Shown: positions 1 to 12,700 of the stretch, piece by piece
Layout of the letters: the number at the start of each line of letters is the position of its first letter
Position numbering within the stretch: the stretch's first letter is position 1
Source: Apostichopus japonicus
Lineage: Eukaryota > Echinodermata > Holothuroidea > Aspidochirotida > Stichopodidae
NCBI RefSeq assembly: GCF_037975245.1
Contig: NC_092561.1
Location: 5,010,001 to 5,074,000 of the forward strand
Length of the DNA stretch: 64,000 nt
Reading direction: 5' to 3'
Position numbers and translations under genes: made by a program
The notes under the pieces: model-generated
Seen by the model: the letters and a program-made list of their open reading frames with translations, nothing else
Told to the model about the DNA's origin: nothing
Database searches by the model: none

Positions 1-1370
1 GTTGAAATACAACAATACATTTTCACCCACAGCATATTGGCTATGAACGAAATACCGTCGTATGCAAGCAGTTATGTTAAAACCCGGTCATAATAGGACG
101 AGAACCAATGTATTTTCACTATAGGGACAGCTTACGTCATAATGTATGCTCGCCGGTAATTATACTATTGTTGATGACTGGGGGGGGGGGGTATGCCGCG
201 GCCCCCTCCCCGATGTTTGGTGCCCTGTACATATAGGAACATGTTGATGATTGGATTTGCTTTGCTTCTCCAATAGCTTCCAAGAATATTGAAAGAGAGC
301 AGTGGATTATCTCTTCCGTTATCATTTGCACGGCTACCTCAGTAAACATCGTATATTTATAGTGATATAGTGCTGATAATGCAAGACTCGCTTCCCTACG
401 AAAGTAGTGGTCAGACTTCCATCGGGGAAATGTAAAAATAACTTTTTCGAACAAACAATACTTTCGAAAGTAATAATTCATACCCAGTGATCCATGCAGG
501 AATGATATCGCTGCCATATTGACACGCAGTAAATTATTTCGACAAACAACCATGAATGTTAAGTTAACTGTAGATATTATCTATCTCGTTATAAACGGTA
601 TGGTTACAATATTAAAGTGATATATATATATATATATATATCGTTTATAGAATGCTAACATAATGTGAAGTGAGTACCAGGCTGATAGACAAGTGCCATA
701 TACACACCCGTAAATGACAATGCAGATATGTCGAGAGAGTGGGAAGGGGGGGGGGGGTTGGGAAGAACGACTTGTTCTCGTGTGCTCGGGTATTTGAGAA
801 GGATGGAAAGAGGTGAGTTAGACAGTTTTTCCCACAGTTATTCGCAATTATTGGTAAGTCAATAAAGTAAATTACTTGTCAATGGACATATATAGAACAT
901 ACGGTAGGGTCCGATTCTCGTATACCGAATAATATGGGAATTTTAGAAAATTTACTCCAAAAAGGAACACTTCAATTGTGTAATCAATTTTAGTTTATTT
1001 TGCCCTCGTAAATGTAAAGTTCGAATTAAACTCATGTGATAGGATATTTTTCTTATGCAGAATCAGAGGCGTCGAGAGGTGGGTAAGACCCCAGGACAAC
1101 TTTGGCACCGGGCCTAGTTTCCTCAATTAGGTATATAATGTAAATGAGAATGATATATTATCCTTTCTTCCATATTTTCATGGGCCCTCTAGTTGACTCA
1201 AATCACTACCTGACGATGATTATCAACTTAAGAAGTAAACCTAGTAAAATCGAGAACATAATCCCCTTTGATGCGTTTTCATATATATCATTTAACCACC
1301 TTAACTAATCCACTTCACAACAACTAATATATCAAAACCAAGACAGGGGTCAACTCATCTGATATATTAT
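1..1370. other. Non-coding stretch, no gene recognised
   Basis: I see no exon-like segment with family motifs here. There is a poly-G/poly-C tract near 180-192, a TA dinucleotide run near 620-642 and a second poly-G run near 747-757. A minus-strand open frame at 137-553 has no recognisable motif and is treated as chance or unknown. Confidence 0.4.
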
Positions 1371-1850
1371 GCGTTTGGTATGCCTTGTTATCTTTTTTAC
1401 CGTGCACCTCATAATAGCTAAAAAATATTAAATCCAAGACCGAGATGATCTTATCTGGATATTATACGCTTGTTATGCATAGTGATGACTTTAAGCACCT
1501 TATAATAACATATAAATACCGAAGTGTGATATACTGACCATTTTGTTATTATTATGCGTTTGGTATGCCTTGTTATCTTTTTTAACCGCCTCATAATAGA
1601 TAAAAATATTAAATCCAAGCCCGAGAAGATCTCATCTGGATATATTATACGTTTGTTATGCATAGTGATGACTTTAAGCACCTCATAATAAGATATAAAT
1701 ACCGAAGTGTGATATATTGACCATTTTGCTATTATTATGCGTTTGGTATGCCTTGTTATCTTTTTTTAACCGCCTCATAATAGCTAAAAAATATTAACCT
1801 AAGCCCGAGATGATCTCATGAGATATATTATACGTTTGTTATGCATGATT
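1371..1850. repeat. Tandem duplication, about 184-bp unit, 2.6 copies
   Basis: The phrase GCGTTTGGTATGCCTTGTTA recurs at 1371, 1556 and 1739, giving spacings of 185 and 183 bp. The sequence between copies is nearly the same, including the blocks TTATGCATAGTGATGACTTT and ATAAATACCGAAGTGTGATA. The third copy is partial and decays after about 1850. It has no coding potential. It is a short satellite-like or internally duplicated transposon segment. Confidence 0.8.
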
Positions 1851-4800
1851 ATCATGTTAATCACGGCATTATAAGTTCCTCTTGGTCTCAACAGGGGTGC
1901 CGATATACCGCACCACGCACGCCGAGAAACATAATGGACTAACAGACAAACAAGGCTATCAGTTGATGGTATCAGTTGATGTGGTGAGGGGTATCTTGTG
2001 ACCAACTTCATCATCTTTTTTGGTGTTACCGGATATCCTTACAAGATAAACTTCAGGCTGGGAAGTTGAATATCGATTTCTATAAATATTTGTGTCATGG
2101 TTAAATTATGTATTAATTCGTATTGTTCTAGAAATAGTTTCTTTATCATTCCAGCTGATCTGTCTTTCTGTAGTTCAGTCTTTGTAAATTTGTAATAGTG
2201 TTATGTTGATCACTTAACCATTCTTACAATCACTGACGTATATATGGGTACCGTGGATTACCAAAGACAGTGTAGATCTCGTACTTGATCCTGCGTATTC
2301 TATTTGGGAATGTCCTATACTATAGTGAGAACCATGCGGTGGAGAATCTACACCAGTGCACGACCCCCCCCCACACCCTTCTTCAAAACTTCAAAACAAC
2401 TCATTTGCTCATTACAATGATTCAAGTTATGTATGATAAACGTAAACTGACCTTAAAGGCATTGAAGACTCGCCCCATACAGCGTGCCGCCATCTTTAGA
2501 AAGTTAACTTTCCGTTGCTTACCTGGGATGTCCATCGCTGTATCGTTTGTACACTGTGCTGTGGGTATTGACCGCAGCTGTTTGTACTGACTGTACACTA
2601 GTGTCTAATTACCGACGGTAGCAAGCTGTGTGTGCATTTTATGGAACGATGGTGGTGTCTAACACTTCTGTTACACCTCATTCGAAACTAAGGCAGATTA
2701 CCGGCATTAGACGCTTCTTTTTGCGCGAGTCTTCACACCCTTTAAAAGGGCTATTTGAGTTGATTTTTTATATACACATAAATTCCATAAATATGTAGAA
2801 CATTAAAAGTTTCACTAGTCATGGGTTAAATTAAAATGATGACGTATAAATGGAACTTTAAGATTGATATCTACCATATAGGTCTACTGTGTGTTCTGCA
2901 TATCACTAATGCTAATTTGAAAACTGTCTGAGGCTAGAAAATGTTGACAGCCAAATGAACTAATTAATGACATTCTCATTAACCTGCTTTATTTAAATCA
3001 TTACACTCTAAGAGGGTTTCTTATTTTAGAACTTGGTAAACTACTCTCCCAAACATATAAAGACAGATTAATATATTACTATATCGTTGTTGTAATATAT
3101 ATAATTTAAGAAAGTTATATACATGAGAATTGCACTTTGAAAGTAAGGGAAATTATTGGGGGCAGAAAAAGGTATTCATTTGTGGGTAACGTGGGATATA
3201 AAACAGAATCTCGATAAACGTTTTTACTCCATGTATTCTATGGATTAATAGAGTCAATCCGAATAGTACAGGAGTCTTTAAATTTTGAATTTATTACTAT
3301 GAACATTGTTTTATTTTCTTTATTGCAGGGAGGGGGTTGGGGGGTCAGGGGTGAGGAGTGAGGAGTGGGCGATGTGGGGATGTTCCCCAGTTTTTGTTAT
3401 ATAATTCCACTAGCGTATCCATGCAGAGTAAACTATTTTACGATGGCGCTAGTCTAATACTCAAGAACATTTTGATAGACAATCCTATGATGTCTTTTAA
3501 AAGCATCCGTACATTCAATATTGGCTGGTCACGTAATTATTTGTCGGTGGCTGCAAACATGCTAGTTAGACCATCTGGCCATAGGCAAGGCTTCACGCAC
3601 GCCACTTATATTGCTTCTGGTCGACCTTTGACCGACCTTATTCTCACCCCCCCCCCCCCACCAGGTTCTTTGCGACAACAAGGAAGACACGGGATCCTAG
3701 GCCACAAAAAAGTGCCATACCACCACTGGAGCGTGATGAACTCTAGTATGCCTTCAACCCTAGTACGATTTAAACGACCAGCAGAGCAAGAGTCTTTTAC
3801 CTGCCCCTTATAGCACTGGCCACCACGTCAGATGTTAAAATATATATTATAAAATTATATATGCATGAAATGCTTTAACTTGCTTACGCAGCTAACAAGA
3901 GAGGTTTACTTGAACCAGTTGAAAAGTGCAAGCATTTTTATGCTGGCATTGTTTAGCTTTAGTCGTTTTACTTGATTTCGACATTCACGGCATATGCAAG
4001 CAACATTTAATGGTTTACTTAAATCTGCTGTCTACTTTAGCTGTATACGGTACCGTACAGCAGTTGCATTAAATTCCAGCCCAGGCCTGCATATATTGTA
4101 ATTTCTCGCTTCGCAATTTGACAGTCATTTTGTTATTTTATTTTAATTAAAGATTTCATCATAATATGTTTTGTACACATTATAAGCATACCACTACACG
4201 CTTCCCTTATACGCGCAAGCCAGCGTATTGTCAGGGTCATGGGCGGCGATCATGGGCGGCGACTGGTGAAAAAACTATTGGGAAAATCTTGGTTCTCAGG
4301 CAAAAGTGTACATCTGGTTGGTCATTTTCAAGCCCGAGAAGTGCCATTTCCGGTGATCTGGGGGGCTATCAAAACCAGAAATTTCCTTGTACGCTGCGCG
4401 CCAACCAATGGTGGCGCTCCTCTTTGATAGTACTTCGCCTGCACCCAAGCAAACCCCCCCCCCCAATATTTGAAACAAATCGCCGCCCCTGGCCAGGGTC
4501 ATTGCGCGTTCCTTTACAAGAGCGCAAGATAATATGCCCAGTTTGACTGAATCCTAACACCTGAAACAACAAAGTAGACAACCTTGTAGCATCCAGTATA
4601 TATATATACAGACGAAGAGTCCAGACATATCTTACATGTATTTTACTATACACAAGGACTGTGGATTCGTTCGCGAGGATTTGTAAGCTAGATATCCGAT
4701 ACACGTTGAACAATTTTTTCTTCATTTCATATTTCACCGATCGAGTGATATCTCGAAATGTCTTAATTTCATTAATTGAACAGATTCCCGAAGGACGCTT

Positions 4801-5164
4801 TTCCGAAGCAAACTAATATTGAGTTAACTGGAGCGAAGCTTTGGAAAGATGTGACGGTATGTAAATTAGTTAAGGAACAATTGTAGCCTTGGACCCATTT
4901 CGAAAGTAAATCTGTACCAGTAAATTTTTTGAGCCATGATTTGACATCACCTCATTCAGTTTCAGTTATCTGTTTGATCTGATTTTACGTATACTGAACA
5001 TATATACACAGGGACGTCGCTAGAGAGGGGGGGGGGGGGTGTGGGGTGTCTCACCCCAATCATGGTCAAACTGAAATATATATATATACACACAAATAAG
5101 AATAATCGAATAAAATGAATAAGAAGAAGTATTCATATCAGTAGGCCTATATTATCCTTATAGT
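1851..5164. other. Intergenic DNA with repeat debris
   Basis: No supported exon. Open frames at 2285-2590, 3358-3813 and 4166-4546 contain low-complexity proline runs or repeat sequence and no domain motif. The block at about 4239-4540 resembles an interspersed repeat also seen near 46.1-46.4 kb in the opposite orientation. Around 5011-5075 is a fragment starting CAGGGACGTCGCTAG with a poly-G run, like the ends of the GC-rich MITEs described below. Confidence 0.4.
4239..4540 (+). repeat. Interspersed GC-rich repeat, copy 1
   Basis: The segment TTTTCAAGCCCGAGAAGTGCC, a following ATCTGGGGGGC and GCGCGCCAACCAATGGTGGCGC match, with divergence, the reverse complement of about 46160-46260. Both copies show the same order of blocks, so they belong to one interspersed family. 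The boundaries are approximate, and I found no convincing target-site duplication. Confidence 0.5.
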
Positions 5165-5179
5165 TACTTGCGTCATTTT

Positions 5180-6087
5180 CTTTTTTCTTTTTCTGACTTT
5201 AGAGAAAAGTATCATATTAATTGTCCTTTCACTGTTTACCATGGTGCAGTTAGTGCTATTCCAGGTCATTGGAGAAGGTCATTGAATCACAGTAATACTA
5301 ATCCTGAAACATTGAACACTCAGGCTATTCAATATCATTCATATTTTCTTCATTATTCATGGTTCATTTATTAAGCAGCTTATTCAAAGAGTAATCACTC
5401 GCCTTAGGTCTATTGTTAAATGGAATGATAAGTTTGATTTTAATGAGAGTCAATGGAATGTTATCTTTCAAATTCCGTTTAAGTCTTTAAGGGAATCAAA
5501 GTTACAGTATTTCCAGTATCGCTTTCTTCATCGTATTTTGGGAACAAATTACTTATTATTTCAAATGAAAATGACAGATAACCCTCGTTGTAATTTCTGC
5601 GGAGTTAATGATGAAACAATAGAACATCTTTTTTTGGGAATGTAATATTAGTGCTAGCTTTATTTTCAATAGACAGTTTGTTTTTTCCAAGAAAGATGTT
5701 TTCTTCGGATATCAACTGTTATCAAAACATCCATTGAACTTTCTAATTTTTTATATCAAATATTACATTTTCAGAAGAAAGTTAACAATGGTTCGTTAAT
5801 TGTAAAGGAATTTTTGTATAAGTTCAAATTTCAACTACAAGTGGAACATCAATTACATAAGAACAAATTACGTGGGCCGTTTCCGTTCCAGACCTTAAAG
5901 GCCACTTTTAGTACGAACCCATTTTTATTTGAAGAATAGTGGTTGCTGTTATGCCATTACTGTTTTGTTTATATGCATAAAGGTTTTAATGCAGAATGTT
6001 TGCGTTTATATACTTTAAGGAAAAATATGTGATGAATGTTGTTGTTGCAAAAGATGAACAATAAATGATGGCTTAAGAAAAAAAAAA
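5180..6087 (+). mobile_element. 5'-truncated LINE (non-LTR retrotransposon 3' end)
   Basis: This is the 3' end of a LINE ORF2. Translated pieces read like the region after the reverse-transcriptase domain, for example VSAIPGHWRRSL near 5250 and LQYFQYRFLHRILGTNY near 5500. A C-terminal Cys/His cluster with CNFCGVNDETIEHLF follows near 5590-5635. The frame shifts twice: once between about 5280 and 5375, and once in the T-run at about 5627-5634, where the final Cys of the cluster falls out of frame. The element ends in an A-rich tail at about 6078-6087. A perfect 15-bp direct repeat TACTTGCGTCATTTT flanks it at 5165-5179 and 6088-6102, the expected mark of target-primed insertion. It is dead but fairly recent, because the duplication is still exact. 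The clade is not determined. Confidence 0.87.
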
Positions 6088-6723
6088 TACTTGCGTCATT
6101 TTAAAAATATATTTTACTCCACCACTTTACATACTAGCGACCCTTAAAAAACTCCCAAGCTGCACCCTAAAATATATCATAAAACGCTTTCTACGGTATA
6201 CATCATAAAATACGTCCTAAAATGCTACCTAATATACATCCTAAAGTAGTCTTACAATACGTACCGAAGTACGTTCTAAATAATGACCTCCTGGTAACAT
6301 ATTAAATTTACATATGCGGGCAAGCCCGGCTTAGTGATAAAGCAAGCCTTGTGTAATTTGAATTTAATATTTTCTTTCTCCCTCCTGCATAGCAGTCAGG
6401 CAAGTGCTTACAACAAGCTGATAATTTTGCCAAACTTGCCATCGGATCATGGTACGGTGGTTGGCGTGTGACGTCACGACATAGTCCCGAAAATTGGCAT
6501 CTCTTCAATCGTTCAAAAGATGTAATAAAGGGATGATGTGTGTCGCTTTGACGGACAATACTGTATCAACATTATGTAGTGTCTTAAACAGCTGATTGAT
6601 CAATATGTAGCAAGATAAACAAACTTAAAAGAATCCTTCAAAGAGCTTTAAGATTTTACTGAAAGTGAAGTAATACAAACAATTTTATTTTTTTCAGCGT
6701 TTAGCAACGTAAAACGGCTAACA

Positions 6724-9700
6724 ATGGTACTTTTGTTGATTGTATGGATATTTCCTCTTTTACTGAAGAACACAATGGCTGACGAACTTACAGAAGATAT
6801 CGGTGAGTATAATGAAGCATTATTATATTCCCCGTTTTTTTGTCTTAGTCCATTCCAAACAGTGACCGCAGTATGTTACTACACCAACAAATTTCATCAA
6901 ATGGTACACAAACACTTCAAACAGCACACACACACACAAAAAGTTGCATTAATCCAAGGAAAATGAAATTGGGAATTTGATTTTAGCCAGTAGATTTTAG
7001 ATGCAACGGCAATATTTAGCTAGTGGCCATGAGGTGGATAGAGAGAGAGAGAAAGAGAGCGGTAAGCGAATCAATCTGCAACACACATTACATATAAGTA
7101 CGGCGTCAAGGCGTTTTAACATTTACCCCTCTATTCTAATTAATACGTATATTAATTTAAAAAAAACTACAATTAAGCAATTTAAGCTTAAGTGAAATTA
7201 GTTCCACTAAAATACAGTTGTAATTTTGTTAAGGTAACTTTTATTTTATTAAAGTAAGCGGCAGTCTACATAAGCTGCACATTTAGTTTTTTTAATTTTT
7301 TTTTGTGGAATCCTATTCAACTTATAATAAGTAGATTTCCATTTCACTATGTGGTACATTGATCAGCATATTGTAATCTATAGGAGAGAAATTGCTTGAT
7401 TGATATTTGTCTTTGCTATTATATTTTGCTCAATTTCTTAGGTTCATGTCAACCGATCTACATTAATACCAGCGGAAGCATGTTATTCTCTCCTAACTAC
7501 CCTGGGAATTACTCTGGAAACAGCCTGTGTGATTACTACGTCACCGCACCCGAGGGACACTACGTCGGTTTCATTGTACATGAAATAGAAATTGAGTTTA
7601 CCTCTACATGCGTAATGGATTCACTCTCGGTAATTTTACGACTCTTATCAATTTAAACTTCAGACGGATTAAGCATCAATCTAATGATGGTATATTTTTT
7701 AACAATTGCTAACAAGATTTAAGACAAAATACGTGTTAACGCTTCTCTTATATTGAGTTAAGTATATAATTCATTGTTTTTAATTCTCAAAAGTCATCAG
7801 GCAACCAGTTTTGATGTTTACCATCCTTTTTGACAAAACACATTAGAACTTTAATAATGGAAGATTTTCCCTTTGTTATATAAATAGTACCATTTCTGTT
7901 GAGGGATTAAGTAACTGTACAGTAATTATGTGGCCTATTTGAGATATCAACCCTCCCCCCTTCTCCACAACCATTTTACTAAGACATGCCAATTTTTTTT
8001 TTAAAAGATTCAAATACTGGAATTTATGGTAAAGATGGTACTTTTGGGTCCATTGCATGGTGTAGTGTTGCGGCCAATTTTGCAAGTTTGGTTTTCTGAG
8101 ATCCAAGATACATGTCCTACTGCATTTTGCCAGGGACCCCAAAAATGGCGAAACTGACTAGCCTAGCAGAGACCATATGGAGACCATACGGTCATGAGTT
8201 CCTATGAAACAGCTGAAAAATAAATAGATAACATATCACCACCAGCAGTTATTTTTACGACGCTTAAGCGACCACAAATGTGGGAGAAACCCGCAACTAC
8301 AACTTAAACGTCGGGTGGCTTCCAATTCAACATTTTTAACTCAAATTTGGAATCTTTCAATTTTAGAAAGTCATTTCAGATGGGAAAACCGTAGATTGCT
8401 CTTGGATGAAAAACCCACCTTACTATGACCCGGCCGGGAATCGAACCCCGAACCTCCCGATTGATAAGCCTCATTGCTTCAAATGCCACCGCCTTTATCC
8501 ACTCGGCCACAGCACCATATAAAGAATAAAATATAAAAATTAATAATACTAGAAAGAGGTTTAATGTCTCATGTCACATTTTACAATGTGATATACAAAT
8601 GGTGCAAAATGGTGAAGACTTTTACGACGCAGAATATTTGAAACAATTGGTTTAACACTGAGTTTCATGCATAATCGTAGGTCTGTAATGAAGTATAAAC
8701 GCTACCGCTGAATTACTTTAATATTCAACGAGCCTTCTAGATATGTATAGCATTTTTCTAAAGGTGCTCAAATTTAATATAGACTGTGTAAAATTTATGC
8801 CCAAGTTATATCTTCTTTTTTGTTACTAAGATAAACGAAATCTTCATTAAAATTCTGTCTAACTTCTTTTAACTCCGCTTAGCCATGAACTCTCTCTCGC
8901 AAGAGTAGACCAATCCACGCCACTTGTTTAATATAAAAATATGTTTAAATGTCCTTTTCAATCCTAAGTGCACTTTTTGTAGGTTTGTTTCTTAATATTC
9001 TTAATTACCTTCACAGATTTATGACGGAGAGTCGACAGCAGACATTCTGCTTGCCAAATTGTGCGGTTATACCATAATGTCACCGGTTTTCAGTGACAGT
9101 CGACATATGACCCTTCGTTTTAAGAGTGATAGCGGCAATGCAGGCTTTGGTTTTTGGGGCCAAGTCTTCTTTAAAAGGGGTAAATATTTGTTTTCTGTTA
9201 TATTTCTGTTGTCTGTGAATAATCAACGTTAGTATGACCTTTAAGAAATTTCAAACTATATACATAACGTTAGTTAGATGTGAAAACAATTTGGTACGAT
9301 CAATACAAATTTGTCTATTTTATTTAGGCCCGGTCACACTATACCGATTTTTTATCGGAATACTATCCGATTTTCCCAGAGGAATCAAAACAGCCAGTTT
9401 TTCGTTCGGGTCTTTTAGCCACAGTGATAAAGGACATGATTTGCTATCTGTTGAGCCATTCCGATGTGGAATAGCCCTCTCCTAACTTTTGATATTGACT
9501 CCGTTTCCTTTTATCGGATAGCTATCCGATTTCTCTTCCGATTTTTATCGTTTTCGATGTGACGTCACTTCATAATGTAGTCCGTTCCAGAACCCCTCGG
9601 ATTTGGAGCAGGTATTCGAATATTCCACTGCATTCATTGCATTCACTACCACAAACCTCAATTTCCCGCCTAAAATCGGAAAAATCGGACCATATTCCGA

Positions 9701-12700
9701 TAAAATATCGCTGTAGTGTCTAACACTATAAAACTAAATATTACACAATCTGAAAGAACAGAGAACAATGAGATCAGCTACTAAATTTAAAAGGAATAAA
9801 CAGAAGAATAAAAACAGATCTCGCCACTTACGTAAGCTAAGCCTACACCCAAGCAAGTGAAGGTTTCCCAAAAGCGAAGTCTTTTGTCACAAACGGTAAT
9901 CTTATAAATAACAATAAATAACACATTCTTGAAAGAAACAAGATACTACCACAATTGGAGTTCCAAAGGAACACTATCAAGATTTGTTATATGGAACCTG
10001 AGGGAAAGCCAGTGTAACTTCAGTCATTAAATGTTATTAGCTGCTTATATATCATCCCTACATGCATGGCAAGCCAAATGTCCAATAACATGTTTTCGGT
10101 CGAAAAACCTGGAATATTGACCGATTAACATGGAGTAGCTACCGATAATCGAAGGTTTTCGACCGATAATCTAGGTTTCTTCCAGGTGGCTGAAGTTAGT
10201 TGTATAGCTTGACAAAATTTCTGGAAACTTAAACAAAAAGTGTTACACTGACAATTATGCACATACCAAAACGACAGTTGTCATTAACTCATATGTGGAG
10301 TATATTGACTGTATGGATGAACTGTTTGAATGAATGCTTTAAAAAGTATTTATTAACCTTACATGTCAAAGGTCATGAGGCCAAAGTTAAGGTTCAAAAG
10401 GGTAAGCCCCCATGTATTTTAATCGCGGTGGGTGGATGACGATGTGCCTCAGTTGTGATGACATCATATTTTTCATGTACCCAAGTTTTGGGATAGATAA
10501 GGGTCTGCAAACTCCATGGATTGCCTACCAACTTATATTTATTAGACATCAGCTATAGCGTTGTCATATTTTGTTTTTATACTTATTACATACAGGCGAT
10601 ACTTGTTCATTGTCTTTAACTGAGAGTGGTGAGATAACGTCGCCAAATTTTCCCGCTAATTATAACGATATGGAAAGATGTACATACACAGTGATCGCGC
10701 CAGACGACAAGTTAGCAGCGATAACTTTCTATGCGTTCAGTGTGGAAAATTCAGAGGGTTGTATAAGCGACGCAGTGACCGTGAGTATAGCTATAGCAGA
10801 TAAACTTACAAAACATTATCAGTTGATTCCAGCAATGTCAACGAATCATCGGGCATTGACTGTACACGTGTAGAATGATAAGTAATGTATACTTAAATGA
10901 TGACTTCAGGCACAAAATTAAGTTTGATACGTTTGAGACCTTTAATAATAAAAATACACTGCTATTAATCTATGGGTTGTATTTCTGTAACCCATTTACA
11001 CCTTGTGAGGAATGACCCTTTAAACCGATGAGGGTAATCACTTAAAGCGACTGGACTATATAGTCTAATACACAATACATTCGGTCAGTTACTCAGATGC
11101 AACACAAGCTTCCTCAACCAGAAAACAGAATCCATTATTGGTCTACAATGGGGTGCAAATTGGTCAACTCAAGGGTGTTATGGTGGTTATATATCTAGAG
11201 GAATGAACATGTTTTGGTCGAATCATTATAAATTATAAATAAATAAATAGACAAACACATTTTTGGCCTGCACCGAGGAGCCGACGCCATCATACAGTGA
11301 TCCGTTTAGGAGCATTCCATTTATTTCAATGTTTAACTTGGTACCTACTTGATACATGAAGCTATATTGTGGTATCTCATGAACGTGTTATATGCATTAT
11401 TAACTGCTAACGCAGATGCAAAATGGTGTTACGTGAAGCCATTATTATACGAAATCAATTGTATATCGATGTCATTATAGTTTGAATCTGCTACTTACTT
11501 GATACATGCAGATATATGGTGGTGACACGAAGAACGTTACAAAGCTAACCAGCCTCTGCGGATCCGTAAATCGACGGACATTTTACAGTGAGGGCAACAA
11601 GATGGTTGTACAGATCACCAGTAATACTCAGAACTCAAGTTTCGGATTCAACGCCTCATTCTCTTTCCACGATCGTAAGTTTTTGTTTCGAGAACACAAT
11701 TAGAAACGAATAAATTTAATCATTACTTTAGGCATCGTTTTACGATGTTCATGATAATCATGTGCCTAATCATCAGACTCTTCTTCGAAAAGTTTAAGCT
11801 AGTTAAAACTTCAGTTTGAGTTTGGTTGTAACTTTGTGTAACTCTCCCAAGCCTGTCTGTTGCGTAGAAACCTCATATAATGTGATTCTTTTGGTGTATT
11901 TTCAGATATTATCATAACTAGTACATTTTTATTGAAAACAGCATAATCTCTTTCAGTTCATCTCATTCCCAGGACACATCTGTAAAAGCGTCGTTGACGA
12001 GAGTGGATCAACGATTACGTCACCAAATTTCCCTGAGAACTATGGTAACTTTCAAAACTGTGAATATCTGATCGAAAGCGGTGAAAATCAAGTAGTTGAA
12101 TTGACATTTTCTTCCTTCGTTACCGAATTCGACGAATGGTGTGCAGTTGACTCTGTTACGGTGAGTTAATCATCTTTAGATATATAACTTATGTTAACGC
12201 TTAATCGGTGCTTTTAAGAAATATTTAGTTTTGATATGCCATAGGCTATTCGAAATAAACTTTCACTGTTGATAACGTTTCTATGAATTCGCGTTTTCCA
12301 AGATATTCAGCTTTAAAATATTCTTAATATCTGGAATGTTTTCTTGATAAACGTGATAGGGATGACTGTCATGAATAAGACTTGATCCAGTCTGAATATA
12401 TACATCAACGAGCCACATGTGCCTCAAAGTTTCTTTATTAATTACAACGTACATGTTCTGTAATGGACACGTGGTTTGCAAATGCTGACTCAAAATTTGC
12501 ACATCTTTAGATGACATAAACACGTGATATTTATCAATGAAACATAAGCTATAATGACTTGTCTTCGGATCACTTTCTACAGTACATAGACTGTGTTAGA
12601 TAGATTTGGACAAAATACTTTTCTTAGGTTGGTGTGATATTTAATTTGCCAAACGGGAGATCACATAATCACTGACTTGATGTTCAGCCATATGAACGTT

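Noticed and set aside
137-553. Minus-strand open frame of 138 codons
   Set aside because: It has no recognisable domain and its C-terminus is made of a poly-G/poly-C tract. No matching splice context or neighbouring exon was seen. It could be an unknown exon but cannot be supported.
3358-3813. Plus-strand open frame of 151 codons
   Set aside because: It includes a proline run from a poly-C tract, no family motif, and composition like the surrounding non-coding DNA.
8430-8517. Functional tRNA-Ser/Leu gene
   Set aside because: It has A and B boxes but no clean acceptor stem, and it continues into a repeat body shared with a second copy, so it is a SINE head.
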